NCBI GenBank assembly: GCA_017398945.1
Contig: JAFQES010000011.1
Location: 1-46,141, forward strand
Direction of reading: 5' to 3'
Source of the DNA: Bacilli bacterium
GTDB taxonomy: Bacteria > Bacillota_I > Bacilli_A > RF39 > UBA660
Length of the DNA: 46,141 bases
The position numbers and the translations under genes were made by a program. Shown piece by piece: positions 26,391-34,735 of this stretch. Under the pieces are notes generated by a model, which made no database searches, was not told the DNA's origin, and saw nothing but the letters and a program-made list of their open reading frames with translations. Positions within the stretch are counted from its first letter, which is position 1. Every line of letters starts with the position of its first letter.

Positions 26391-27845
26391 TTATTCATCA
26401 ACATCTACAGCTGATAATAGTAATTCTTCCATTGTATTGTTAGAAAAGTATCCTATATGGATATTATCTGTTGTAAGATTAGTATTTCCGCTGAAAACAG
26501 CATCCCCCAAAATTATTGTATTATTTAGCGTAAGTTTGTTAATGTTATTATTTTTAAACACAGAATCTCCTAATGTTATTTCAGAATTAAATTCTATCTG
26601 TTCTATTTTATTATTACTAAAAGCGCTGTTTTGTATTTCTTTTAAAGTCGTTGGTAAAAATAAATTTTCGATGCTATTGGATTGAAATACATATGCATTT
26701 ATCCTTTCCAGTCCTTCTGGAAGTTCTAATTTAGTTAGTTTTAAATTATTATAAGTAATATTATTGCTTATATATTTTAAATTTTTTAGTCGACTTAAAT
26801 CAAGTGATTTAACCGAAAAAATATATTTGTTCTGTTCAATTAAATCTGAATAATTCATCATACTAGAATATAATAGTGTGTGTTGATTTATTGTTCCATT
26901 GTAATAACTTAAGTCAACCCCAATTGGTACTTTTAACCAAAAATAATCTGAATTTCTCATTCCACTTAAAGCAACATCCCAATCTTGCATTTCACTTACT
27001 TTAACATATCTTATTCCATCAGTCCATAATTCAGCCTGATCAATATTTTCTAAAACATATTTAATTGAATTGAAATTTTTCTCATCAAAAATAACAAAGA
27101 CGGTTTCAAAAGCATCCCAATCAGTATACCATAATACATTGGCATCTATAAAAGCATCCATTTCTATATCAGTTATTTCTGTTCCATTAATGTATTGAGG
27201 AACAATTATATCCCCAGAACACATATAATTTTTATATTTTATAATTGTATTATTATTAGTGATAAAACAATCTTCGGATGCAACTTCATTAGCCATTATA
27301 TTTTGACCAGCTATAACAAATATTTGACTTTTAAATTTTGCATTTTGGGCTTCATTACCAGCATTTACATCTACCCACATTTTTATTTTATGAGTATACT
27401 CTTCTTTTGCCTGTAATACTCCGGAATAGATATTCTTGGCATAACTAGCATCAGAGGAATACTTATCTGCTTCAGCATAATTATCCAACGCTCTTGCTAC
27501 TCGATTATCAATTGCAAGATTAACCACCGCTTGATCAAGATTGACAGCCCCTGTTACATTAAAGACATCTAAGTTAACTAAATATGCAACTTTTTGGTTA
27601 CAATTATTTTTTATTGTAAAGGAATATCCTTCTTGATTTTGGCCTTCTGCATCTGTAATAGGTTGAGTTTTATCTAATGAAATAGTCCCAGTTTCGTTTA
27701 CATAAGAAACACTTAGGCAAGCGGTGTTAAATATATTATTTCCTTGTTGTTTTTTACTTATTGTCCACCACGCAAAAGAGATACCTACTACTAGACAACT
27801 AAGCATGATAGTTGAAATAATTAACATAATCTTGTTACTTTTCAT
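26391..27845 (-). CDS. Surface protein: TasA-like N-terminal module plus BspA-type leucine-rich repeats
   Basis: 484 residues. N-terminal membrane segment (8-25) ending SFAWW, a form seen in TasA/camelysin-type precursors. A beta-rich module of about 150 residues contains Cys43/Cys82 and the pattern ISLDKTQPITDAEGQ ... GYSFTIKNNC. A second cysteine pair (193/209) encloses a short module leading to IVPQYINGTEITDI. BspA-like leucine-rich repeats run from about 340 to 470 (LKLTKLELPEGLERINAYVF, NLFLPTTLKEIQNSAFSNN). No C-terminal anchor. Likely exported, adhesive or matrix-forming. A strong promoter stands before it. It is inserted between sigE and sigG, and its paralogue lies at 31821-33869. 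Confidence 0.8.
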   Translation of the reverse strand: MKSNKIMLIISTIMLSCLVVGISFAWWTISKKQQGNNIFNTACLSVSYVNETGTISLDKTQPITDAEGQNQEGYSFTIKNNCNQKVAYLVNLDVFNVTGAVNLDQAVVNLAIDNRVARALDNYAEADKYSSDASYAKNIYSGVLQAKEEYTHKIKMWVDVNAGNEAQNAKFKSQIFVIAGQNIMANEVASEDCFITNNNTIIKYKNYMCSGDIIVPQYINGTEITDIEMDAFIDANVLWYTDWDAFETVFVIFDEKNFNSIKYVLENIDQAELWTDGIRYVKVSEMQDWDVALSGMRNSDYFWLKVPIGVDLSYYNGTINQHTLLYSSMMNYSDLIEQNKYIFSVKSLDLSRLKNLKYISNNITYNNLKLTKLELPEGLERINAYVFQSNSIENLFLPTTLKEIQNSAFSNNKIEQIEFNSEITLGDSVFKNNNINKLTLNNTIILGDAVFSGNTNLTTDNIHIGYFSNNTMEELLLSAVDVDE

Positions 27846-27867
27846 AGATACCTCCTTATCTTATTTA

Positions 27868-27896
27868 ATTATAACTTAATTAAAGATTTGCGTCAA
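27868..27896 (-). promoter_or_regulatory. Promoter of the BspA-like gene between sigE and sigG
   Basis: Minus-strand TTGACG (27891-27896), 17 bases, TATAAT (27868-27873), starting three bases after the sigE stop. This is one of the best sigma-A promoters in the window. It implies vegetative expression of the surface gene and, by read-through, possibly of sigG. Confidence 0.7.
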
Positions 27897-27898
27897 TG

Positions 27899-28582
27899 TT
27901 AAGAATTCATATAATTTTGTAATTTTTTTATAACTTTTTTTTCAATTCTCGATATATATGATTGACTTATCCCTAATATCTCAGCCACTTCTTTTTGGGT
28001 ATATTCTTCCGTATTATTAAGACCATAGCGCATTATCATAATTTGTTTATCACGTGGTGGTAACTTAGTTATTTCCTTAGCTAAAAATTGTTTATCTAAC
28101 TTTTGTTCAAACTCTTTATGGACAATATCATCTTCTGTACCAAGAATATCTTCTAAATGTAATTCATTGCCTTCCGCATCATAATTTAAAGCATCTTCTA
28201 AACTTATTTCTCCACGGCGACGTTTATTTTTTCTTAAAAACATTAATATTTCATTAGAAATACATCTTGAAGCATAAGTAGCTAATTTAATATTTTTATC
28301 TATTTTGTATGTGTTGATCCCTTTAATTAGTCCAATTGACCCAATACTAACTAAATCTTCAACATCATAACCAGTATTTTCATATTTTTTAGCCAAAAAT
28401 ACAACAAGGCGTAAATTATGTTCAATTAAAATGTTTCTGGCATCTTCATTACCTTTTTTGGCTTTGATTAAATATTCTAATTCTTCTTCTTTACTTAAAG
28501 GGGGTGGTAATTTATCGGTACTACCAACAAAGAAACATTGGCAATATTTGTTTTTTAAAAATTCAATTAATTTTCTTATCAT
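27899..28582 (-). CDS. sigE: Sporulation sigma factor SigE (pro-sigma-E)
   Basis: 227 residues. Region 2 (ENTGYDVEDLVSIGSIGLIKGINTY, IKLATYASRCISNEILMFLRKNKRRRGE) and region 4 (EYTQKEVAEILGISQSYISRIEKK) match SigE closely, as does LPPPLSKEEE near the N-terminus. The membrane-associating pro-sequence (MIRKLIEFLKNKYCQCF) is only about 17 residues before FVGSTDKLPPPL, against 27 in B. subtilis, where cleavage falls before YIGGSEALPPPL. Activated by SpoIIGA, encoded directly upstream with a four-base overlap. Controls early mother-cell transcription. Confidence 0.97.
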   Translation of the reverse strand: MIRKLIEFLKNKYCQCFFVGSTDKLPPPLSKEEELEYLIKAKKGNEDARNILIEHNLRLVVFLAKKYENTGYDVEDLVSIGSIGLIKGINTYKIDKNIKLATYASRCISNEILMFLRKNKRRRGEISLEDALNYDAEGNELHLEDILGTEDDIVHKEFEQKLDKQFLAKEITKLPPRDKQIMIMRYGLNNTEEYTQKEVAEILGISQSYISRIEKKVIKKLQNYMNS

Positions 28583-29340
28583 AATTCCTCCACTAATTTA
28601 TTATTTAGCAAACAATTTATACCATCATTAAATAAATTGTTTTCACAAGCTCCTATTAAATAATTATTATATTTTTTTTTATTAATAATAATATATTCTG
28701 GTTTAAAGCATTCAATTAAACTACTCTTATTAACTGTTTTAATAGGAACGTACATTGGACTTCTTATATTATAAACCCCCTTTAAACACTTCTTTTCAAC
28801 TAAAATTATTGGTTTATTTGTAATTGGATCAACTAGTTTATTTCCAGTATCCAAAAAACCACTTAGATTAATTTCTTTTAAATTTTTAAAGATTAACTTA
28901 ACTTGATAATAAAATGAATAGTGTTTTTTCATTTTTTTATTTTGTTTAACAAATCCTAACAATATTATTGGAGTTATTATAGTAACTATTAGAAAATATA
29001 AATACTTATTTGTTTCTAAATTAGGTTTGACCAAATTGATAGCTCCACCCAAAATGACACCTGACATTAATAAATAAATTAAGTTATTGGTGGTATAAGA
29101 AATACTTTTAAATTTGAAAGCTATAATACACATTAATATTCCTAATAAAAGTTTTATAATTAAAAGAATAAGATAACTAATATTTAAAAACAAAAAAATA
29201 ATACTTAGTGCTCCAATTAGGCTTGCAATTATAACTCTAGTCAATTTAGTTATTCTTTTAAGCGTTAGTTTAACTACTATTAATAAAAGGAAATCTATCC
29301 ACCAATTAAAAATAAACAATAAATCTAAATATAACGTCAT
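28579..29340 (-). CDS. spoIIGA: SpoIIGA, aspartic protease that processes pro-sigma-E
   Basis: 253 residues from the ATG at 29340 (GGTGAT upstream; product begins MTLYLDLLFIFNWWIDFLLL like Bacillus SpoIIGA). Five membrane segments fill the N-terminal half. The C-terminal half carries the catalytic aspartate in GFLDTGNKLVDPITNKPIILV, an HIV-protease-like half. SpoIIGA sits in the septal membrane and is activated by SpoIIR from the forespore. The stop overlaps the sigE ATG by four bases. A strong terminator lies between ftsZ and this gene. Confidence 0.95.
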   Translation of the reverse strand: MTLYLDLLFIFNWWIDFLLLIVVKLTLKRITKLTRVIIASLIGALSIIFLFLNISYLILLIIKLLLGILMCIIAFKFKSISYTTNNLIYLLMSGVILGGAINLVKPNLETNKYLYFLIVTIITPIILLGFVKQNKKMKKHYSFYYQVKLIFKNLKEINLSGFLDTGNKLVDPITNKPIILVEKKCLKGVYNIRSPMYVPIKTVNKSSLIECFKPEYIIINKKKYNNYLIGACENNLFNDGINCLLNNKLVEEL

Positions 29341-29355
29341 ATAATCACCAAAAAA

Positions 29356-29389
29356 ATTATAAAAAAAAAACAACAAATTAATTGTCGTT
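29356..29389 (-). promoter_or_regulatory. Candidate Spo0A-type promoter of spoIIGA-sigE
   Basis: TATAAT (29356-29361, minus strand) lies 15 bases before the spoIIGA start. TGTCGTT (29383-29389, plus strand) differs from the 0A box TGTCGAA at two positions and would fall near -34 to -40. No good -35 hexamer exists, as at the Spo0A-activated B. subtilis spoIIG promoter. All of it overlaps the ftsZ terminator, so this call is tentative. Confidence 0.35.
29370..29388 (-). terminator. Terminator of ftsAZ
   Basis: Minus-strand ACGACAA-TTAAT-TTGTTGT (seven pairs, one G-U) followed by nine T (29361-29369), eight bases after the ftsZ stop. It separates vegetative ftsAZ transcription from spoIIGA-sigE. 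Confidence 0.75.
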
Positions 29390-29396
29390 TTTATGG

Positions 29397-30470
29397 TTAA
29401 TTATTGTAATCGCGACTACTTCTTAAAAATGGTGGGATTTCTAAATCAGACTCATCGTCTTCTTCAATAATACGACGACGAGGTGGTTCATTAGTATTAC
29501 TAAATAATTGATCATCCACATCGTTATTTTCAAATCCAGTTGCAATAACTGTTACAATAACTTCATCAGATAAGTTTTCATTTTTTATAGCCCCGAATAT
29601 AATATTCACATCACTATTAGCTGCTTCTCTTACAGTTTCTACAGCATCTTCAATTTCAAATAATGTTAAATTTTTACCACCAGTTACGTTAACAATTGCA
29701 TTAGTTGCGCCTTCAATAGTTGCTTCTAATAAAGAATTTGCTACTGCTTGACGAGCAGCTTCAATTGCTCTATTTTCACCAGCGTTGCATCCGATACCAA
29801 TAATGGCACTTCCGCTTTTTTCCATTACAGCTTTTACATCAGCAAAGTCTAAGTTAATAACTCCAGTAACCGCTATTAAATCGGAAATTGATTGAACACC
29901 ACGATGTAATACATTATCAACTTCTTTAAACGCATCTTCAAAGCTTGTTGTTTTATCAATAATATCTCTTAATCTATCATTAGGAATAATTATTAATGTA
30001 TCAACATGTTTTTTTAATTCTTCTAATCCAACTAAAGCATTTTCCATTCTTCTTTTACCTTCGAACTTAAATGGTTTAGTTACAATTCCTACAGTTAAGG
30101 CACCTTGTTCTTCAGCTATTTCAGCAATGATTGGAGCAGCACCTGTTCCTGTACCACCACCAAGGCCGCATGCAACAAAAACCATATCAGCTCCTTTTAA
30201 AGCTTCTTCTAATTCTACTTTGCTTTCTAAAGCTGCCGCTCTTCCTATTTCTGGATTGGCTCCAGCGCCAAGCCCATCGGTAATATTAGCCCCTATTTGA
30301 ATTTTATTTTCGGCACAAGAAGCATTTAATACTTGTAAATCAGTATTTACAACGATAAACTCTACTCCTTTAACACCTTCTTCAATCATGCGGTTTACGG
30401 CGTTACATCCGCCTCCGCCTACTCCTACAACTTTTATTTTTGCTATTTGGTCCATTTGTAATCCATTCAT
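29397..30470 (-). CDS. ftsZ: Cell-division GTPase FtsZ
   Basis: 357 residues from the ATG at 30470 ([21 protein letters not shown]); the frame extends 13 codons into ftsA but without similarity. Tubulin signature [13 protein letters not shown]7 loop [11 protein letters not shown], and the conserved C-terminal peptide [10 protein letters not shown] that binds FtsA and other partners, preceded by an acidic linker. Polymerises to the Z ring at mid-cell and, in sporulation, at the polar septum. Follows ftsA by 16 bases in one transcript. Confidence 0.99.
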   Translation of the reverse strand: MNGLQMDQIAKIKVVGVGGGGCNAVNRMIEEGVKGVEFIVVNTDLQVLNASCAENKIQIGANITDGLGAGANPEIGRAAALESKVELEEALKGADMVFVACGLGGGTGTGAAPIIAEIAEEQGALTVGIVTKPFKFEGKRRMENALVGLEELKKHVDTLIIIPNDRLRDIIDKTTSFEDAFKEVDNVLHRGVQSISDLIAVTGVINLDFADVKAVMEKSGSAIIGIGCNAGENRAIEAARQAVANSLLEATIEGATNAIVNVTGGKNLTLFEIEDAVETVREAANSDVNIIFGAIKNENLSDEVIVTVIATGFENNDVDDQLFSNTNEPPRRRIIEEDDESDLEIPPFLRSSRDYNN

Positions 30471-30486
30471 TATAAACACTCTCTTC

Positions 30487-31728
30487 CTAATTGTCGAAAA
30501 AATATCCAAATAATTTTCCTAATAAGGAATTATCAGATAAATTTGTTTTCTTTGTTAACCCGCTTAATTCTTCTTGTTCTTCAAGATTAAATATTGAAAA
30601 GTCCTTGTTCCGTAATTTTAACCTACTGTTATAATATTTAATCATCCCTACTGCAGTTGAATATTTATTATCGCGTACACCGATTTCATAAACTCGTTTC
30701 ACTTCTGCTTTAGGTCCAAATATTTCTTCTAAGACTAACTCAAAATCAGTAATTTCCGTTAATCCTCCTGTTAGTATTATATAACTTATTTCCTTTTTTG
30801 TTAAGAGGTTAATTTGTTTTTTTGCTAAATTTAAGATTTCTTCAATTCGACTCTTAACAATCTCAGATGCATTATATTGATTTATTTTAACATCAGAGCC
30901 AGTTTTATCTGTAAATATCATATATTCATTGGGTTGAGCAAGTCTATCATGAGCCAAGGCTAATTTTTCCTTAATCGTTTTTGCATCCCCTTTAGTTAAT
31001 TTATATACGTATGCTAAATCATTATCTATATTAGATCCGCCTATTTCTAACACTTCACATTTTGTTAAAACGCCACGATTAATAATAGAAACAGTTGTAG
31101 TTGCATCTCCTATGTTAACTATAGCTCCAACTTGCTTGTTATAATCTTTTATTTTATATTCATAGTAGTCACCTAAAGCACTTATCGTTATATCAATAGT
31201 TTCTATTCCTATTTTTTGTAAACAATAAACAATTCCTGAAACATTTTTTTTCGGAATTGTAACTATAACAGATTTCACCAAAAGATTTTCACCTATCATA
31301 TTTAAAGGATTTTTAGTAGTTTCACCATTTACATTAAAAAATGTTGGTATTACACTAACAAGCTCCTTATTAGATGCAATTTGATTGTATACACATGCTT
31401 GCATACAACTAACAATATCTGATGATTTAATCACTTTATTTTCGCTTGTAATAGTTGTTTTTCCTTCCGCCATAAAACATTCAGTATTAAAAGCTGGAAC
31501 ATTTACAATAACCTTTGATACCTTAATACCGATCATATCATAAGCTTTATCAAAAAGTTCTTTTAAGGCTTCAATGGTACTTTCAGGATTTACAACATAC
31601 CCCTTTTTTATTCCTCTAGAAGGAACTTCTAATGCTGCTAGAATATTAAGTTTATTTTTATATATTTCGCCAACTACTAACTTAATAGAATTTGAACCAA
31701 CATCTAATGTTGCAATAATTCTTCGCAT
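30487..31728 (-). CDS. ftsA: Cell-division protein FtsA
   Basis: 413 residues. Actin-like ATPase fold: phosphate 1 ([14 protein letters not shown]), [15 protein letters not shown] (phosphate 2) and ILTGGLTEI. The C-terminal amphipathic helix [14 protein letters not shown] anchors it to the membrane. Tethers FtsZ filaments. GGAGG precedes the ATG. Promoter TTGAAG-17-TATAAT at 31758-31786. Forms an operon with ftsZ. Confidence 0.97.
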   Translation of the reverse strand: MRRIIATLDVGSNSIKLVVGEIYKNKLNILAALEVPSRGIKKGYVVNPESTIEALKELFDKAYDMIGIKVSKVIVNVPAFNTECFMAEGKTTITSENKVIKSSDIVSCMQACVYNQIASNKELVSVIPTFFNVNGETTKNPLNMIGENLLVKSVIVTIPKKNVSGIVYCLQKIGIETIDITISALGDYYEYKIKDYNKQVGAIVNIGDATTTVSIINRGVLTKCEVLEIGGSNIDNDLAYVYKLTKGDAKTIKEKLALAHDRLAQPNEYMIFTDKTGSDVKINQYNASEIVKSRIEEILNLAKKQINLLTKKEISYIILTGGLTEITDFELVLEEIFGPKAEVKRVYEIGVRDNKYSTAVGMIKYYNSRLKLRNKDFSIFNLEEQEELSGLTKKTNLSDNSLLGKLFGYFFDN

Positions 31729-31757
31729 ACATTCGCCTCCTACTATTACTAATAAAT

Positions 31758-31786
31758 ATTATATCTAAATTAATTATAAACTTCAA
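31758..31786 (-). promoter_or_regulatory. Promoter of ftsAZ
   Basis: Minus-strand TTGAAG (31781-31786), 17 bases, perfect TATAAT (31758-31763), 13 bases beyond the terminator of the upstream gene and 30 bases before the ftsA ATG. Confidence 0.7.
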
Positions 31787-31798
31787 GGGATTTAAAAA

Positions 31799-31820
31799 GA
31801 AGTAATAAATTTATTACTTC
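31799..31820 (-). terminator. Terminator of the large BspA-like gene
   Basis: A perfect 22-base palindrome (arms GAAGTAATAAA and TTTATTACTTC) starts directly after the stop codon and is followed on the minus strand by five T. Confidence 0.75.
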
Positions 31821-33869
31821 TTATTGTTCATAAGTTACATTAGCACTTCCACTCCAATTTGTCCCTAAACTTACATTACTTGTTACATCCGCTTGTGTTC
31901 TATGAAATGCAATTGTGCTTGTGTTTGTCATTCCTGAAAAAGCATAATCACCAATTGAATTGACAGAATTTGGTATTGTAATTGTTTTTATCTTTGTTTG
32001 ATTTCCAAACGCCGAATTTCCAATAGTTGTTAATTGGCTTGGCTTTGTAGTCGTATCTTCAAAAACAACCTCTTCTAATATACCGGTTATATGATTAGCG
32101 CCAAATGCTGATTCACCTATGTTTGTAACTGAAGCTGGAATCGTTACCCTTTTTATATAGGCATCCCAAAATGAGGATTCGCCAATTTCTGTTCTTCCTG
32201 CTGCAAATTGAAGATTTCCAATATATTCAGCTGATTGGAATACACCATAATCTGTTACTAAATCTAAAGTGTTTGGTAAAGTAACATTTTCAAAAGTGGA
32301 ATCACCAAATGGATAATTATCATTTCGGTCAATTTCAGTTATGCCTTCATTTATATTCATGTTTTGGACTTTCATTCTCATTAGTGGAGTAGTTCTAAGG
32401 CACATTGCCGTTGGATCATTAGCTGGATACATATAAGAAGGATTATCTCTGTCAAATAGCTTGGTTGTTTCTGGTGTTGCTTTTACATCTAAATTAGCAA
32501 CTGAAGCGTTTGCAAATGGAACCGTAATACTGTCGCTATCAGAAGGACATCCTGGTAAATATGAAGCATAAATTGTTAAATCGTCCACATCTATATTGGC
32601 AAAAGCATTATGTCCAAATATAAGTTCTTTATTGTTTTCTCCAAATGTTAATGAAGTTAAACTTGTTTTATAATTGCTATATTCAGTTAAATTAGTAACA
32701 TTTGCTGGAACATTGCTAAACGCACTTTCTTCGATTGTTTCTAAATATATTACTTTACTTAAATCTAAACTTTTTATCGAAACGGTTGATTGTTCTTCAA
32801 GATATTTAAATCCTATTGGTGATGCTTCTGCTGTCATATAAATCATTAATTGATTAACAACCATTTCTGGTGCTGGTTCTGTTGTTGAATTAGCCCGATA
32901 TAATTTTTGATTAGGCTTAGCTAGCATACTTTCCAACTGAGTATTTATATCCTCATTATCTGTATAAGAAATTCCATAATTAACAATATTAACTAAATTT
33001 GACCAGTCAATTTCATCTCCTCTTGTATAATTATCTATTACAACTGAGAACACTGCATCACTTACATCAATTGAAGACTCTTCATTCATTTCTGAATCAA
33101 AGTATACGATATTTGTAGCTGTAGTTTTAAAAGCATTTGTATCAATAGTTTTTACTTCTGTTCCATTTATTTTTGCTGGTATTACAACATTAGTTCCGCA
33201 ACTAGCATTATATCCGATGATTTCACCTTTTCCTTCTTCATCTAATGTAAAGCATGATGCTTCTGTCGCTGGAACGTTATTATTTTCTATTCCCTGTCCT
33301 CCCGTAATCATTACTCTACTTTTAAACGCTCTATTTTGTTGAGTTAATGGCGTTTCTTCTGCTAACCATAATTTTATATTATGACTATTTGTTTTATTAG
33401 CTTTTACCGTCGCCGTTGTTACTTCTTTTGTTTCTCTTATTGATTCTGCATCGCCTTCTAAAATTACATTATCAATAGTTGTTAAATTTTCATATGTTTT
33501 TTCTATTTCGTCATCAATTGCTAATCTAATATATTTATAATCTAAATATGTTGCTCCTGCTACTTCTAAAGATTCTAGTCCAATTATATAATTTACATCG
33601 TATGGACATTTATTTTCAACTGTAAAAGTATATCCATCAAGGTTTCTTCCTTCTTCATCGCTGATTGGCCATGCTGCTCCTAAACTTATTCCCGTGTTTT
33701 CTGGATCAGCATTTTCTAAAACTAAATTTAAGCATGCTGATACCATTTCGTTTGGACTTTTTTGTTTTTTGGTTATTTGCCAATATGCATATGATGACAT
33801 TATGACAAATAAGCTAACTAATATACCCCCTCCTGTTATTATTAACGGTGTTAGTTTCTTTTTGTTCAT
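31821..33869 (-). CDS. Large surface protein: TasA-like N-terminal module plus BspA-type leucine-rich repeats
   Basis: 682 residues, paralogue of the gene at 26391-27845. N-terminal membrane segment (8-27) ending SYAYW. A beta-rich module follows with Cys46/Cys88 and the shared pattern ISLGAAWPISDEEGR ... GYTFTVENKC, ending in LAIDDE. A Cys206/Cys224 module (CFTLDEEGKGEIIGYNASC) leads into VVIPAKINGTEVKTIDTNAF. Irregular BspA-like repeats continue to the C-terminus (LTTIGNSAFGNQTKIKTITI, IPNSVNSIGDYAFSGM). No sortase or other anchor. Probably exported and involved in adhesion or extracellular matrix. Own promoter (33899-33927), good GAGGAG site and terminator, so it is monocistronic. It lies upstream of ftsA. 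Confidence 0.8.
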   Translation of the reverse strand: MNKKKLTPLIITGGGILVSLFVIMSSYAYWQITKKQKSPNEMVSACLNLVLENADPENTGISLGAAWPISDEEGRNLDGYTFTVENKCPYDVNYIIGLESLEVAGATYLDYKYIRLAIDDEIEKTYENLTTIDNVILEGDAESIRETKEVTTATVKANKTNSHNIKLWLAEETPLTQQNRAFKSRVMITGGQGIENNNVPATEASCFTLDEEGKGEIIGYNASCGTNVVIPAKINGTEVKTIDTNAFKTTATNIVYFDSEMNEESSIDVSDAVFSVVIDNYTRGDEIDWSNLVNIVNYGISYTDNEDINTQLESMLAKPNQKLYRANSTTEPAPEMVVNQLMIYMTAEASPIGFKYLEEQSTVSIKSLDLSKVIYLETIEESAFSNVPANVTNLTEYSNYKTSLTSLTFGENNKELIFGHNAFANIDVDDLTIYASYLPGCPSDSDSITVPFANASVANLDVKATPETTKLFDRDNPSYMYPANDPTAMCLRTTPLMRMKVQNMNINEGITEIDRNDNYPFGDSTFENVTLPNTLDLVTDYGVFQSAEYIGNLQFAAGRTEIGESSFWDAYIKRVTIPASVTNIGESAFGANHITGILEEVVFEDTTTKPSQLTTIGNSAFGNQTKIKTITIPNSVNSIGDYAFSGMTNTSTIAFHRTQADVTSNVSLGTNWSGSANVTYEQ

Positions 33870-33898
33870 ATTTCTTCTCCTCTACTATCTTTATGATT

Positions 33899-33927
33899 AT
33901 TATAAAGTTTATTTTTAATTTAATCAA
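33899..33927 (-). promoter_or_regulatory. Promoter of the large BspA-like gene
   Basis: Minus-strand TTGATT (33922-33927), 17 bases, TATAAT (33899-33904), about 30 bases before the ATG. Confidence 0.7.
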
Positions 33928-33955
33928 TACTTTTAAGTTTAATTGACATAAAAAA

Positions 33956-33975
33956 AATACAAATTGCTTTGTATT
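33956..33975 (-). terminator. Terminator of yceD-rpmF
   Basis: Minus-strand AATACAAA-GCAA-TTTGTATT (eight perfect pairs, GNRA loop) followed by eight T, starting at the rpmF stop codon. Confidence 0.88.
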
Positions 33976-34159
33976 AATTATTTTCTTTTACTTTGATAAC
34001 TTCGCTATTTTTGTAGTTTCCACATTTAGTACATGCTCTATGTGGTCTTATAGTAGCTCCACATTTAGTACATTTAGTTAATGCTCCTACTTCTTTCTTT
34101 AAATGAGTACGACGCATTCTCTTTTTTGTTTTACTAGTTCTTCTAAAAGGAACAGCCAT
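33974..34159 (-). CDS. rpmF: Ribosomal protein bL32
   Basis: 61 residues from the ATG at 34159 (MAVPFRRTSKTKKRMRRTH; GGAAGGAG upstream). Zinc-ribbon form with CTKC and CTKC spaced nine residues apart. Basic component of the large ribosomal subunit. Follows yceD by five bases, the pairing found throughout bacteria. Confidence 0.97.
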   Translation of the reverse strand: MAVPFRRTSKTKKRMRRTHLKKEVGALTKCTKCGATIRPHRACTKCGNYKNSEVIKVKENN

Positions 34160-34164
34160 TTTTT

Positions 34165-34641
34165 TCACTCCTTCCTTTGATCAAGTAGTTCTTGTAACTT
34201 CGCCAATCTTGGATCAATTTCTTCTTCATCTTTTTTATTCAGTTGCCAACCTTCACCTTCTAATGTGATGTCTTCCTCATCCTGGCGAATACGAATTGGA
34301 ACTTCCAGTACAATATTTTGCCATAAAATCTCACTAATATCAAGTGTATTTTGCAAATTATTGAAATATTCTTTAAAATTATCATCTTCTTGTCTTAACG
34401 TTTCTTCTATTTTAATCTCAAAATATTTTTCAATTTCATTTAGCGTAATTGAATCTATTAAAATCATCTTACCAGTTAATAATAAATCTAATTCAATATT
34501 TTCATCTTCATTTAATCTTATTGCTCCACTATAATGAGCATTTTTTACATCTTTAAGACCATTGATTAAACTTTTATTTTCAAATATAATATCTTCATCA
34601 ACTATTAAATCTTTTATTATTAATTTATTTAAATCTATCAT
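34165..34641 (-). CDS. YceD/DUF177-family protein
   Basis: 158 residues from the ATG at 34641; AGAGGTG lies seven bases upstream, and a GTG nine bases earlier falls inside that site. ELDLLLTGKMILIDSITL is the DUF177 core, although the cysteine usual in that motif (C-x-R-x-L type) is replaced. Acidic C-terminus (LEGEGWQLNKKDEEEIDPRLAKL). In plants and E. coli, relatives affect 23S rRNA accumulation; the bacterial function is poorly known. It precedes rpmF as in most bacteria and is divergent from tmcAL, as ylbN-rpmF is from ylbM in Bacillus. Confidence 0.9.
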   Translation of the reverse strand: MIDLNKLIIKDLIVDEDIIFENKSLINGLKDVKNAHYSGAIRLNEDENIELDLLLTGKMILIDSITLNEIEKYFEIKIEETLRQEDDNFKEYFNNLQNTLDISEILWQNIVLEVPIRIRQDEEDITLEGEGWQLNKKDEEEIDPRLAKLQELLDQRKE

Positions 34642-34657
34642 AAGCCACACCTCTTTA

Positions 34658-34686
34658 AGTATAATCTAAAAATAAAATTTTCTCAA
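34658..34686 (-). promoter_or_regulatory. Promoter of yceD-rpmF
   Basis: Minus-strand TTGAGA (34681-34686), 17 bases, TATACT (34658-34663). Confidence 0.65.
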
Positions 34687-34689
34687 TAC

Positions 34690-34718
34690 TTTACGAATTT
34701 ATTTTTTTTTGATATATT
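34690..34718 (+). promoter_or_regulatory. Promoter of tmcAL
   Basis: TTTACG (34690-34695), 17 bases, TATATT (34713-34718), close to the start codon at 34736. It stands back-to-back with the yceD promoter. Confidence 0.45.
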
Positions 34719-34735
34719 ATGAGCCGGTGAGGCAT

